41,381 bases of DNA. Origin: an uncultured Selenomonadaceae bacterium (GTDB taxonomy: Bacteria > Bacillota > Negativicutes > Selenomonadales > Selenomonadaceae). The stretch spans positions 1 to 41,381 of the forward strand of contig CAJOIA010000021.1 of assembly GCA_905234505.1 (NCBI GenBank). The letters are read 5' to 3'. Below the pieces are notes generated by a model. That model searched no databases and was not told the origin of the DNA. It worked only from the letters and a program-made list of their open reading frames with translations. Positions 7,779 through 15,770 of the stretch are shown piece by piece; the stretch's first letter is position 1, and every line of letters begins with the position of its first letter. The position numbers were made by a program, and so were the translations under genes.

Positions 7779-8816
7779 ATGGGAACTGAGCCGGACACGC
7801 CCAATAAAGCTGAACTTGAGGCGTCCGTCAATAAACTTTTTGACAAAATGCTAATTAAAGAAGGCTCGGACTGCAATTTCAATGCACTGGTCGAACGCTT
7901 TGTAACGACGCTGATTCAAACATTGATAACGATGCCATTTGCTGAAGATGATAGACTTGCGAAAGTTAAAGCGACTTTGCCAGAATTAATTTCGCTTTCA
8001 GTCTATTATAATATGCCGACAAACAGAAACGCACAAAATATTTCTCAGCTTGACAATATCGGCAAAAATGGCGTCAATTTTTTCTCGAAAATTCTTGTGC
8101 ACGAAAGCGTTGACGTTTCAAATACGCCTAAGCCGAAAAATAATAAATCCGCCGCTACCAATGAAAATTTTTTGCGCGGCGTTTTTGAAGATTTTGCTGA
8201 AGATATGAAACTTGATACAAGTTCGTTGCCGGTTGATAAATGGGCGCGGCTGATAACTGATGCTGGTATTAATTTGGTTGATATGCAGTCCGACCCGAAA
8301 ATCAAGGGCAAAGATAAATTCGGCAACCGCCTTGAAAATCTTTTCAATGTAAATTGGCACAATTTGCCTAATGAGCAGCGCGTTCAGGCAATAGAAAATC
8401 TGATTAACAGCTACGCGAAAAAAGGTACAGCGAGCGCCGCTGAGGATACTTTGCTGAATCTTGACGAATTGCACGAATTTGCTAAGCGGGTTAAGCGTAT
8501 GCAGAGCAAAGAAGATATGATAGCGACGTTGGACGCGGATATTGAAATTCTGCGCGACATAACGGCAAAGGCTGTTATCAATGCGATTGGGTTGGAACGC
8601 GCGTTTATTTCGGTTGTGACAAAAAATGTTGAATTGATACGCGAGCATTTGCAGGCGGCGGAAGGCGCTAAGGAATTTCGGGCTTGGATACGCAACAACG
8701 CAGCTAAGATGATGCCGTCACAATTTGAGCAGATAATTGAACAGGGGGCGATTCGTGAAAATCGCAAAGCCATAGTCAACTCGATAAAGGTAATGCAAAG
8801 CAAGTGGGAAGTTTAG
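7779..8816 (+). CDS. dynamin-like large GTPase, C-terminal part (downstream of the frameshift)
   Basis: 345 residues from the first ATG, but the frame is open back to 7635 and the upstream codons (VNANVRDKLGKIFVENIVKS) look like real protein. No ribosome binding site precedes ATG 7779, so independent translation is unlikely. The sequence is charged and helical, as expected for the stalk of a dynamin-like protein, with no catalytic motif. It is best read as the 3' part of the gene starting at 6118, with a one-base deletion, or a sequencing error, at 7646-7648. A programmed shift is possible but no classic slippery heptamer is seen there. Confidence 0.65.
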   Translation: MGTEPDTPNKAELEASVNKLFDKMLIKEGSDCNFNALVERFVTTLIQTLITMPFAEDDRLAKVKATLPELISLSVYYNMPTNRNAQNISQLDNIGKNGVNFFSKILVHESVDVSNTPKPKNNKSAATNENFLRGVFEDFAEDMKLDTSSLPVDKWARLITDAGINLVDMQSDPKIKGKDKFGNRLENLFNVNWHNLPNEQRVQAIENLINSYAKKGTASAAEDTLLNLDELHEFAKRVKRMQSKEDMIATLDADIEILRDITAKAVINAIGLERAFISVVTKNVELIREHLQAAEGAKEFRAWIRNNAAKMMPSQFEQIIEQGAIRENRKAIVNSIKVMQSKWEV

Positions 8817-8837
8817 TGGTTGGAGCTATATAAAAGT

Positions 8838-8869
8838 AAAAAAAAAAGAGCGCTCAAGGATGAGCGCTC
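8838..8869 (-). terminator. rho-independent terminator of the yitT-like gene
   Basis: On the minus strand GAGCGCTC pairs with GAGCGCTC around the loop ATCCTT (stem arms 8862-8869 and 8848-8855). A run of ten T (8847-8838) follows. It is the proximal part of the composite element at 8838-9010. Confidence 0.85.
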
Positions 8870-9010
8870 CCGCGCCATTTTCAGGATTGAAAATTTGCGC
8901 GGCTGTATGTTATTTTTTAATCACTCGTGTCTGATCTCGCGGAACCGATTATATTTTGTTTTTCTTTCTTTGCTGGCGTTTCTTTATTTTTACAAAAAGA
9001 AAGAAATGCC
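8838..9010. repeat. composite structured intergenic element, copy 1
   Basis: Between the convergent dynamin-like and yitT-like genes, in plus order: an A-run with the hairpin GAGCGCTC-AAGGAT-GAGCGCTC; a two-stem structure CCGCGC-C-ATTTTCA-GGAT-TGAAAAT-TT-GCGCGG (8870-8902); the string TTTCTTTCTTTG; and a long hairpin GGCGTTTCTTT/AAAGAAATGCC (8975-9010) with an inner T5/A5 stem. The same order of parts with different stem sequences occurs at 31693-31850 between another convergent pair. Function unknown; two-way termination is part of it, but the middle stem-in-stem is not needed for that. Confidence 0.65.
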
Positions 9011-9021
9011 TAATACCGACA

Positions 9022-9900
9022 TTAATGGGACTTAGTTTTAAAACGACCGCCGACAATATCATGAACGGCATTAATCGTAACAAAAGCGCGTTCATCCATT
9101 GATAGGACAATATCTTTAACTTTGGTAACTTCCAGACGATTGACCACGCAATAAAGAATTTCTTTCGGCAATTTGGTATAGCCGCCCTGACCATGCAAAA
9201 TCGTCACGCCGCGCCCAAGTTGCCGGTTTAATTCGTCAGTAACTTCAATCGGTTTTTCTGAAACGATCATAACCGCGTAAGTTTCGTCTAAGCCTTTTGT
9301 TACAACGTCAATCATTTTCGCGATAACAAAATACGCAACCAATGAATACATCGCCTTATCCCAGCCGAATAAAAGTCCCGCGCCACTCAAAATAAATAGA
9401 TTAATGAACATGACAACTTCACCGACAGAAAACGGCGAATGCTTATCAGCGATAATGGCAACAATTTCAGTGCCGTCCAATGAGCCGCCCGCCCGCATTA
9501 TTATTCCGACGCCAATGCCATCAATAATTCCGCCAAAAATTGCAGCTAAAAATGGATCGTTCGTGACCTTAGGAAAAGTTGTCGCCACTTCCGAGCAAAA
9601 ACTTAGCATAATAACCGCAACAACAGTAGCAATCGCAAAATTTTTGCCAATATGTTTGTAGCCAATGTACAGGAAAGGAATGTTCAGCACGACCAAAAAT
9701 ACGCCGAATGGAATATTATTGAACATATAATGCCCCATAATAGACAGACCGACCACGCCGCCATCAATGACTTGGTTTGGTATTAGAAAAAGTTCCAGTC
9801 CGATTGAGGCAATTATCGCGCCAATTAAAAGTTGGACGCCCTGCAATAAAATATTTTTTCCGCGCTTTAATTTGGTATTCTGAGTTGTTTCATTTTCCAA
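9022..9900 (-). CDS. YitT family membrane protein (DUF161/DUF2179)
   Basis: A 292-residue protein. Several hydrophobic segments occupy residues about 20-190 (LLIGAIIASIGLELFLIPNQ; VFLVVLNIPFLYIGY; FAIATVVAVIML; INLFILSGAGLLFGW). They are followed by a soluble C-terminal DUF2179 domain (about 205-285) with the conserved RGVTILHGQGGYT. Many Firmicutes have several paralogues and the transported or sensed molecule is not known. TTG 9900 is chosen as start because AGGAG lies 8 bases upstream (9909-9913); the longer frame would include that site. It has its own promoter and a strong terminator, so it is probably monocistronic. Confidence 0.85.
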   Translation of the reverse strand: MENETTQNTKLKRGKNILLQGVQLLIGAIIASIGLELFLIPNQVIDGGVVGLSIMGHYMFNNIPFGVFLVVLNIPFLYIGYKHIGKNFAIATVVAVIMLSFCSEVATTFPKVTNDPFLAAIFGGIIDGIGVGIIMRAGGSLDGTEIVAIIADKHSPFSVGEVVMFINLFILSGAGLLFGWDKAMYSLVAYFVIAKMIDVVTKGLDETYAVMIVSEKPIEVTDELNRQLGRGVTILHGQGGYTKLPKEILYCVVNRLEVTKVKDIVLSMDERAFVTINAVHDIVGGRFKTKSH

Positions 9901-9922
9901 AATTATCACTCCTAACAAAAAG

Positions 9923-9950
9923 ATTATAGCAGAAATGATAAAGCTGTACA
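9923..9950 (-). promoter_or_regulatory. extended -10 promoter of the yitT-like gene
   Basis: On the minus strand TGTACA (9950-9945), a 16-base spacer and TATAAT (9928-9923) preceded by TGC, an extended -10. The start codon at 9900 is about 15 bases beyond the expected transcript start. The remaining 9951-10100 is AT-rich and probably holds the ispH promoter, which I could not place firmly. Confidence 0.55.
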
Positions 9951-10113
9951 GCGAAAATTTAAGATGCCTTTTGAAACTTTATAAAATGACGAAAACGACA
10001 GTGAAATTGGCTATGGATATTGATTTACTTTTTTTGTTATGATAAACTCATTAAGGTTACAAATATTGTTGGGGATTATTCAAATTTTGTAACTGACCAG
10101 AAAGGTGAAATTG

Positions 10114-10935
10114 ATGGAAGTCATTTTGGCGGAGTATTTAGGGTTTTGTTATGGAGTAAAGCGGGCAATAAGAATTGCGCGCGAAAATGCGGACGGCAAA
10201 AGCTGCACGCTTGGACCGATAATTCACAATCCACAAATGGTTGAACGACTCAAGGACGAAGGCGTTGGTACGATTGAAGATTTATCGGAAATAAGCGAAG
10301 GCACAGTAATAATCCGCTCGCACGGCGTAGGTCCGCAAATTTATAACAAAATCTGCGCGAAAGGTCTCAAAATCGTTGACGCAACTTGTCCGCACGTAAA
10401 AAAAGCTCAACTGTCGGCAAAAGAATTAGCGGGAAATGGCTACTCAGTAGTTATTATCGGAGAAAAAAATCACCCCGAGGTTAAGAGCATATTTGAATGG
10501 GCAAACAGACAAGCGTTAATAATTGAGAATGAACAAGAGGCAGAAGCGCTGACCCCCTGCGCGAAATTAGGCATCGTATCACAAACAACGATAGCGGGCG
10601 AGCATTTCCGAAGAATAGTTCTGCGGTTGTTGGAAAAGTCAAAAGACATACGCATTTTAAGGACGATATGCACAGCGACCGAGCAACGGCAGACAGCAGC
10701 AATGGAATTAGCCGAAAAAGTTGACGTGATGATAGTTGTGGGCGGAAAGAATAGCGCCAATACCACAAAGCTTGCTAAATTGTGTGAAACAAAATGCAAA
10801 ACGTATCACATAGAGACAGCCAGCGAAATTTTACCAGAATGGTTTACTAAAATCCAAAAAATTGGAATAACAGCCGGAGCCTCAACGCCGGACTGGATTA
10901 TTCGGGAGGTTTCAATACAGTGTCAGAGGATGTAA
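10114..10935 (+). CDS. ispH: 4-hydroxy-3-methylbut-2-enyl diphosphate reductase (IspH)
   Basis: 273 residues, the last enzyme of the MEP isoprenoid pathway, making IPP and DMAPP with a [4Fe-4S] cluster. The three cluster cysteines are C12 (GFCYGV), C92 (DATCPHVKK) and C186 (ICTATEQRQ). The substrate-site motifs SHGVGP, EKNHPEV, GGKNSANTTKL and the C-terminal ITAGASTPDWI are intact. ATG 10114 follows AAAGGTG by 6 bases and is preferred over the in-frame GTG 10105, which lies within that site. The rpsA start (10920) lies inside its last codons, a 16-base overlap, so the pair is translationally coupled. In some Clostridia the two are fused; here they are separate proteins. Confidence 0.96.
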   Translation: MEVILAEYLGFCYGVKRAIRIARENADGKSCTLGPIIHNPQMVERLKDEGVGTIEDLSEISEGTVIIRSHGVGPQIYNKICAKGLKIVDATCPHVKKAQLSAKELAGNGYSVVIIGEKNHPEVKSIFEWANRQALIIENEQEAEALTPCAKLGIVSQTTIAGEHFRRIVLRLLEKSKDIRILRTICTATEQRQTAAMELAEKVDVMIVVGGKNSANTTKLAKLCETKCKTYHIETASEILPEWFTKIQKIGITAGASTPDWIIREVSIQCQRM

Positions 10936-12020
10936 AAAATGTAGAAGACATGGGAAGTCTACTTGATTCGGCAAGCGGAATGGAAAACATCCGCGAAGGC
11001 GAAATCGTCGAAGGGACCGTTGTTCAGGTCAATCACAGTGAAGCTTTTGTCGATATCGGCTATAAGCAAGAAATTCCAATTCCAAAGCGGGAACTTGCCA
11101 CGCCCGAGCCGGAATCTGCGGAAGACGTTGTAAAAGTCGGTGATAAAATTGAAGTTTATATTCAATCACTCGGCGGCGAAAATGGCGGCGCTCTTTCCAA
11201 AGTCAAAGCGGATCGTATGTCGGGCTGGAAAGAATTGGAAACAATTAAAGAAAATGGCGGCACAGTCAAAGCAAGAATTACGCAGGTTGTCAAAGGCGGA
11301 TTAGTAGCATTCGTTGGCGAAGTGCGCGGCTTTATTCCGGCGTCTCAAATGGAATTGCACTTTGTCAGAGATTTAAGCGTTTACGAAGGGCAAACTGTTG
11401 AGGCTGTGCCAATTGAAATAGATAAACACAAGCAACGTTTAGTTCTGTCGCGCCGTCCGATTTTAGAAAAAGAGCGCGACGGCAAACAGCAGAAAATTTT
11501 CGACAAATTGGAAGCCGGACAAATTTTGAAGGGAACGGTTAAGCGTCTCGTCGATTATGGCGCATTTATTGATATCGGCGGAATTGACGGGCTTGCTCAT
11601 ATTTCTGATTTGTCTTGGGAAAGAATTAATCAACCTTCGGACGTTCTTCAAGTCGGTCAGGAAGTTGATGTTTACGTTAAAAATGTTGACCCAGAAACTC
11701 ACCGCGTTTCATTGTCGGTTAAAAATACGCAACAAGATCCTTGGATTGAGCGCGCAGAAAAATACAATGAAGGCGACGTTATTGAAGGCAAAATTGTTAA
11801 GTTGACGAAATTTGGCGCATTCATGGAAATTGAGCCTGGCTTTGACGGTTTAATTCCAATGGGTGAATTGGCTGACCGGCACATTGAAAGCGCTGAAGAA
11901 GCTGTTAAACTTGATGAAGTTGTCAAGGTTAAAATTATGCGCATCGATACAAAACGCAAGCGCTTTTCACTTTCGATTAATCGCGCAAAACGCGAGCGTG
12001 CCCCGAAAAACGAAGAATAA
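10920..12020 (+). CDS. rpsA: 30S ribosomal protein S1 homologue with four S1 domains
   Basis: 366 residues with four OB-fold S1 RNA-binding domains at about 23-100, 113-180, 198-266 and 283-352. The last two are the most typical (GTVKRLVDYGAFIDIGGIDG and GKIVKLTKFGAFMEIEPGFDG). Four domains rather than the six of E. coli S1 is the usual Firmicute form. It helps mRNA loading on the 30S subunit. The start is GTG 10920, nine bases after GGGAGGT (10904-10910), inside the end of ispH. The N-terminal 20 residues are acidic and outside the first domain. Confidence 0.93.
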   Translation: MSEDVKNVEDMGSLLDSASGMENIREGEIVEGTVVQVNHSEAFVDIGYKQEIPIPKRELATPEPESAEDVVKVGDKIEVYIQSLGGENGGALSKVKADRMSGWKELETIKENGGTVKARITQVVKGGLVAFVGEVRGFIPASQMELHFVRDLSVYEGQTVEAVPIEIDKHKQRLVLSRRPILEKERDGKQQKIFDKLEAGQILKGTVKRLVDYGAFIDIGGIDGLAHISDLSWERINQPSDVLQVGQEVDVYVKNVDPETHRVSLSVKNTQQDPWIERAEKYNEGDVIEGKIVKLTKFGAFMEIEPGFDGLIPMGELADRHIESAEEAVKLDEVVKVKIMRIDTKRKRFSLSINRAKRERAPKNEE

Positions 12021-12058
12021 CTCAATACCAAAAAAAATTTTTCTAGGAGGTTACCACA

Positions 12059-12517
12059 ATGAAAAAAATTGCAGCCCTCCTTTGTGGCGCAGTAATGGCG
12101 TTCTCCTCAGTTTGTTCAGCAACGGTTTCTGCCGATAAAATCGCAATTGACCAAGTTGAACCAGGAATGAAAATTTCTAAAGTGGTTTCAATTTATGGTG
12201 AGCCGACGCGCAAAAAAGGCGACGAGTGGACTTTCCGGCACTTCAAAATTGAGCTTGACGACGAAAATTCAAAGATTATTGAAGAAGTCAAAACTCGAAG
12301 CAGTGCCTTTGCCACCCCTGAAGGCGTAAGAGTCGGTCAAAAAGCTGCAGTTTTAAACAGAGCTTACGGCGTGGCTGACCGGCGCGACATTGAAGACGAC
12401 GAGGAACAATACGAATATTACAGCCACGATTATTCCAGAAAAATTGAGTTCAAAGTTGTTAACGGCGTTATCGTGGAAATTTCGTGCGAGTATCAAATTG
12501 AGAAAAAAGCACATTAA
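12059..12517 (+). CDS. exported BamE/SmpA-like protein of unknown function
   Basis: 152 residues. A clear signal peptide (MKKIAALLCGAVMAFSS...) is probably cut after VSA at about residue 25. Two similar halves follow, each opening with a short motif like that of the BamE/SmpA fold: VEPGMKISKVVSIYGEP and GVRVGQKAAVLNRAYGVAD. There is no lipobox cysteine, unlike true BamE, so it would be soluble in the periplasm. AGGAGG precedes ATG by 8 bases. It follows rpsA by 38 bases and is closed by a terminator at 12545. A role in envelope upkeep is only suggested by the fold. Confidence 0.7.
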   Translation: MKKIAALLCGAVMAFSSVCSATVSADKIAIDQVEPGMKISKVVSIYGEPTRKKGDEWTFRHFKIELDDENSKIIEEVKTRSSAFATPEGVRVGQKAAVLNRAYGVADRRDIEDDEEQYEYYSHDYSRKIEFKVVNGVIVEISCEYQIEKKAH

Positions 12518-12544
12518 TCCGAGCATTAACTTAATAAAAAATAG

Positions 12545-12580
12545 ACGCACGGTCAAATTTGGCTGTGCGTTTATTCTTTT
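12545..12580 (+). terminator. terminator after the BamE-like gene
   Basis: ACGCACGG (12545-12552) pairs with CTGTGCGT (12563-12570), one G-U pair, followed by TTTATTCTTTT. The next gene's ribosome binding site starts right after the T-tract. Confidence 0.7.
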
Positions 12581-12588
12581 GGTGAATT

Positions 12589-13545
12589 ATGCAATTAAAA
12601 ATATTTTTGTTCTGCGCGACGGCGGCAATAGGATTCGCTGTCAGTTTAATAAGCGGTTCGGTGGAAATTGGCGCGGAAAAAATTTTAGGCTTAACCGAAC
12701 TCACAGAAACCGAGCGGCAAATTTTAGAAAATATCCGCTTGCCGCGCTCAATCGTTGCAGTTTTGGTAGGAATAAATTTATCGCTGTCCGGCGCAATTTT
12801 GCAGGCGGTGATGAAAAATCCATTGGCAGACCCGCACATCATAGGAATATCCAGCGGCGCGGGTTTATTCGGGATTTTCGCAATGTTGGTAATTGAAGAC
12901 GCCGGAAATTTAGTGACGCCAGCCGCATTTTTGGGCGCCCTGCTCGCTGCAATTCTGATTTATATTTTGGCGTGGAAGGACGGCATAAAACCAATCCGCG
13001 TGATATTGGCGGGCGTGGCAGTAAGCGCATTTTTAGGCGCGGGGATTTCTGCGATGTTAATTTTCTACAGCGAAAAAGTAAGCGGCGCATTAATGTGGAT
13101 GGTCGGCGGTCTATCTGCGCGAAGTTGGCAACATGTACAATTAATCTTGCCATACACAATCGCCGGAACAATTTTAGCTTTAGCCTTCACAAAGCATTTA
13201 AATATCCTTCAGCTTGGCGACGACGTGGCGAAAGGGCTCGGCTTAAGGGTAAACCTCACGCGAACAATTTTAACGGCAATAGCGGCGCTCCTAGCGGCTT
13301 CTGCGGTATGTGTAGTAGGCTTATTAGGATTCGTCGGATTAATCGTCCCACACACGGCTCGGCTTTTAATTGGCTCAGACTACAGAATTTTATTGCCAAG
13401 CGCAGCGTTATTAGGCGCGGCTGTTTTAACGTTCAGCGATACCGCGGCGCGAGTAATTTTTGCGCCGGTGGAATTGCCGGTTGGAATTTTACTTGCAATT
13501 TTGGGCGCGCCGTTCTTTTTATATTTACTGCGAAAAGAAATTTAA
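12589..13545 (+). CDS. FecCD/BtuC-type ABC transporter permease (orphan)
   Basis: 318 residues with about nine or ten hydrophobic helices. FecCD family marks include RLPRSIVAVLVGINLSLSGA (residues about 47-66), LQAVMKNPLADPHIIGISSGA and the C-terminal GLLGFVGLIVPHTARLL. Such permeases import iron-siderophore, haem or cobalamin with a binding protein and a BtuD-like ATPase. Neither partner is next to it: upstream is a terminated unrelated gene, downstream is a convergent gene overlapping by 4 bases. GGTGA serves as a ribosome binding site, 5 bases before the ATG. Substrate unknown. Confidence 0.88.
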   Translation: MQLKIFLFCATAAIGFAVSLISGSVEIGAEKILGLTELTETERQILENIRLPRSIVAVLVGINLSLSGAILQAVMKNPLADPHIIGISSGAGLFGIFAMLVIEDAGNLVTPAAFLGALLAAILIYILAWKDGIKPIRVILAGVAVSAFLGAGISAMLIFYSEKVSGALMWMVGGLSARSWQHVQLILPYTIAGTILALAFTKHLNILQLGDDVAKGLGLRVNLTRTILTAIAALLAASAVCVVGLLGFVGLIVPHTARLLIGSDYRILLPSAALLGAAVLTFSDTAARVIFAPVELPVGILLAILGAPFFLYLLRKEI

Positions 13546-14063
13546 TCCAAAATAGTCTTTTCAAAATCTTCCCAGTCGCTACCAAAATAATATTCTAAAA
13601 TAGGCTCGGTCCTTACGTAATATTCGATTGACTTTATCGGGCAATTATCAAATGCAGAGCCATAAATTGCGTTCAAATTGCGGGAAAATCTGAGGCTTGT
13701 TAAATTCGTACACCCGCGAAACGCGCCGCTGCCAATTGAAGTCAAGCTGTCTGGAAATTTTACACTGGTCAAATTCGCGCAGTGATAAAATGCATATTCG
13801 CCTATGTAGGTTAAACTTTCCGGCAAAACTATCGCTTGCAGATCTTTGCAGTCTTTAAATTCCTCAGCGCTTATTGACTTAATGCCGTCGCGCAGGACAA
13901 TTACGCCCTTTGCATTTGCCTTGTCGCCGTCGTAGTACAATTTGTCAAGAATATTTTCAGCTTCCTTGCCAGCCGCCGCCAGACTTTTTAAAAACTTCAC
14001 CATTCCAGCAATATTGCCGGTTTCAAGAAGTTTTTGCACGGTGTTTTTCAATTCATTCATCAT
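13542..14063 (-). CDS. leucine-rich repeat protein (LRR_5, BspA-like)
   Basis: 173 residues. The N-terminal 70 residues are helical and charged. Residues about 75-155 form a few BspA-type leucine-rich repeats (IVLPESLTYIGEYAFYHCAN, LTSVKFPDSLTSIGSGAFRG, CTNL). There is no signal peptide, so it is probably cytosolic. ATG 14063 follows GGAGGG by 7 bases; a second ATG is the next codon. Its end overlaps the convergent permease gene by 4 bases. Protein-protein binding is the likely role, partner unknown. Confidence 0.8.
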   Translation of the reverse strand: MMNELKNTVQKLLETGNIAGMVKFLKSLAAAGKEAENILDKLYYDGDKANAKGVIVLRDGIKSISAEEFKDCKDLQAIVLPESLTYIGEYAFYHCANLTSVKFPDSLTSIGSGAFRGCTNLTSLRFSRNLNAIYGSAFDNCPIKSIEYYVRTEPILEYYFGSDWEDFEKTILD

Positions 14064-14081
14064 AGCATTTCCCTCCAATTT

Positions 14082-15689
14082 TTAAATTAACGATGCCTTG
14101 AAGTCCAAATATTTTTTAGTGAAATGGACGCCATTTTGAGATTCATGGAAAGAGCCAAAAGCGCGGCTTGTAATTGCCATAATTGGCGGCGATTGAATGC
14201 GCTTTGCAACCGCAATGCCGGTAAATTGTTTCCACCAACGCTCTAAATCTGCAATAAAATCTTGCGCGGTCTGGAAATATTTTTTAACAAGCCCCTCAGC
14301 GCAACCAATTTGCTCTTCCAAATTTCCTTTGGCATACCAATTCAAAATATCTTCGGGCGCAATGGTTTTTTCAACAAACGCGCGGAATAAATAATCATGG
14401 TAATCATAATGCAACGGATCGCCCTTGCCTTCGTCAACGTTTTGGGCGTCAGAAAGTTCAGCGCTCGGCACAATATCAATTATTCCCTGCGGTATGACTT
14501 CACGTTCATAAATTTTTTCATTGAGATAGCGCGCCAATTCATAAACCTGGAATTTCCATAAATCAGCAGTCGCCGCTAAAAATCCCGCGTTATCGCCGTA
14601 CAGCGTGCAATAGCCAATTGTCGCCTCAGCCTTATTTGCATTGCAGGTAAAGCCGCCGCCAATCGTTGCAGCCAACGCCGCTAAAATTCTACTGCTCCGG
14701 TCGCGTGCTTGAATATTTTCACGCACAAAGCCGGAAATTTTTATTTCTTCAGTCGAATTATCAGCAAGGAAAGTTATCGGCGTAAATTCCAGTTGCCTAA
14801 TTGTCGAGTCAACAGATTTTTGAATTGGAACAACAGCGTATTTGCAGCCAAGATTTTTAGCCAATTGCTCGCTCAAATTGCGCGTTGTGGCAGAATTAAA
14901 AACACTCGGCATGTTTACCAACAAAACATTTTCCGCGCCCAAAATCTTTGTATAGAGCGCCGCCGCCACTGCTGAATCAATTCCGCCTGAAACTCCAATT
15001 ACAACTTTGTTAATTCCAATTTGCTTTAAAAATTTATCGACGCCATAATTCAACGCGCGGTAAATTTCGGCAGCTTCCGACGCAGTTTCAGTTTGAATTT
15101 CTGGCAGATTTTCAACTTCATCAAAATCAACGATTCGCAATTTTTCAGTGTAAGATTCAACGCGCACAACAGCTTTGCCTGCTGAATTGTAAACTGTGCT
15201 GCCGCCGTCAAAAGTGTAAATCGTTTTACCTAAATTTTGAACACCGACGCCGTTAACATAAATCAACGGACATTTAACTTCAGCCACTCGCGCAGCATTA
15301 GTTTTATCGCGCTCAAGATTATTGCCGATAACGAAAGGCGCAGAATCAAACGCAAAGCAAAGGTGCATTTCGTCCAAATCGCCGGTGAAAATAAATTTAT
15401 CGCGGACGTGGTGCGCAAGTTTTCCGTCATTCGCAATAAAAATATCATTGATATTGCCAAAAATTATCGTGATACCTTCGCTTGCCGCGACTATTTCTTT
15501 GCAGAAATTTTCACATTCGCGCAGATAAGCCGCTTGTGCCATAAACAAACGCCCCGAAATTGCCGCCGCCGGAAAAATTATCGCCGTGCAATTTTCCTGT
15601 TTTGCCTGCGCGACGTAGTTTAAAATTTTCGCCGCGTTAATTTCCGGATGCCCCGCCGCTATTTCAATTTGCGCCAATCCAATTTTCAT
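14082..15689 (-). CDS. nadE: NAD+ synthetase with a degenerate glutaminase-like N-terminal domain
   Basis: 535 residues. The C-terminal half (from about 225) is a normal NAD synthetase: P-loop GVSGGIDSA (232-240), NANKAEATIGYCTLYGD and the PSAEL loop. It converts deamido-NAD to NAD. The N-terminal half resembles the nitrilase/glutaminase domain of glutamine-dependent NadE, but the catalytic Glu position reads FPAAAISG instead of FPELALTG. The segment that normally carries the catalytic Cys (ICEDxW), about 45-50 residues, is absent between residues about 100 and 117. It therefore probably uses free ammonia. ATG 15689 follows GGGAGG by 8 bases; the frame extends upstream without a better start. 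Confidence 0.88.
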   Translation of the reverse strand: MKIGLAQIEIAAGHPEINAAKILNYVAQAKQENCTAIIFPAAAISGRLFMAQAAYLRECENFCKEIVAASEGITIIFGNINDIFIANDGKLAHHVRDKFIFTGDLDEMHLCFAFDSAPFVIGNNLERDKTNAARVAEVKCPLIYVNGVGVQNLGKTIYTFDGGSTVYNSAGKAVVRVESYTEKLRIVDFDEVENLPEIQTETASEAAEIYRALNYGVDKFLKQIGINKVVIGVSGGIDSAVAAALYTKILGAENVLLVNMPSVFNSATTRNLSEQLAKNLGCKYAVVPIQKSVDSTIRQLEFTPITFLADNSTEEIKISGFVRENIQARDRSSRILAALAATIGGGFTCNANKAEATIGYCTLYGDNAGFLAATADLWKFQVYELARYLNEKIYEREVIPQGIIDIVPSAELSDAQNVDEGKGDPLHYDYHDYLFRAFVEKTIAPEDILNWYAKGNLEEQIGCAEGLVKKYFQTAQDFIADLERWWKQFTGIAVAKRIQSPPIMAITSRAFGSFHESQNGVHFTKKYLDFKASLI

Positions 15690-15770
15690 TATTAATCGCC
15701 TCCCAGCAAAAAAAATTACCCCGCTATTAGCAAGGGTAATTGTAGCATTAATTTTTGTCATTGTTAAGAT

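Noticed and set aside
8820-9035. A small plus-strand gene of 71 residues between the dynamin-like and yitT-like genes
   Set aside because: It reads straight through the terminator hairpin and the structured element, has no ribosome binding site and runs into the convergent gene.
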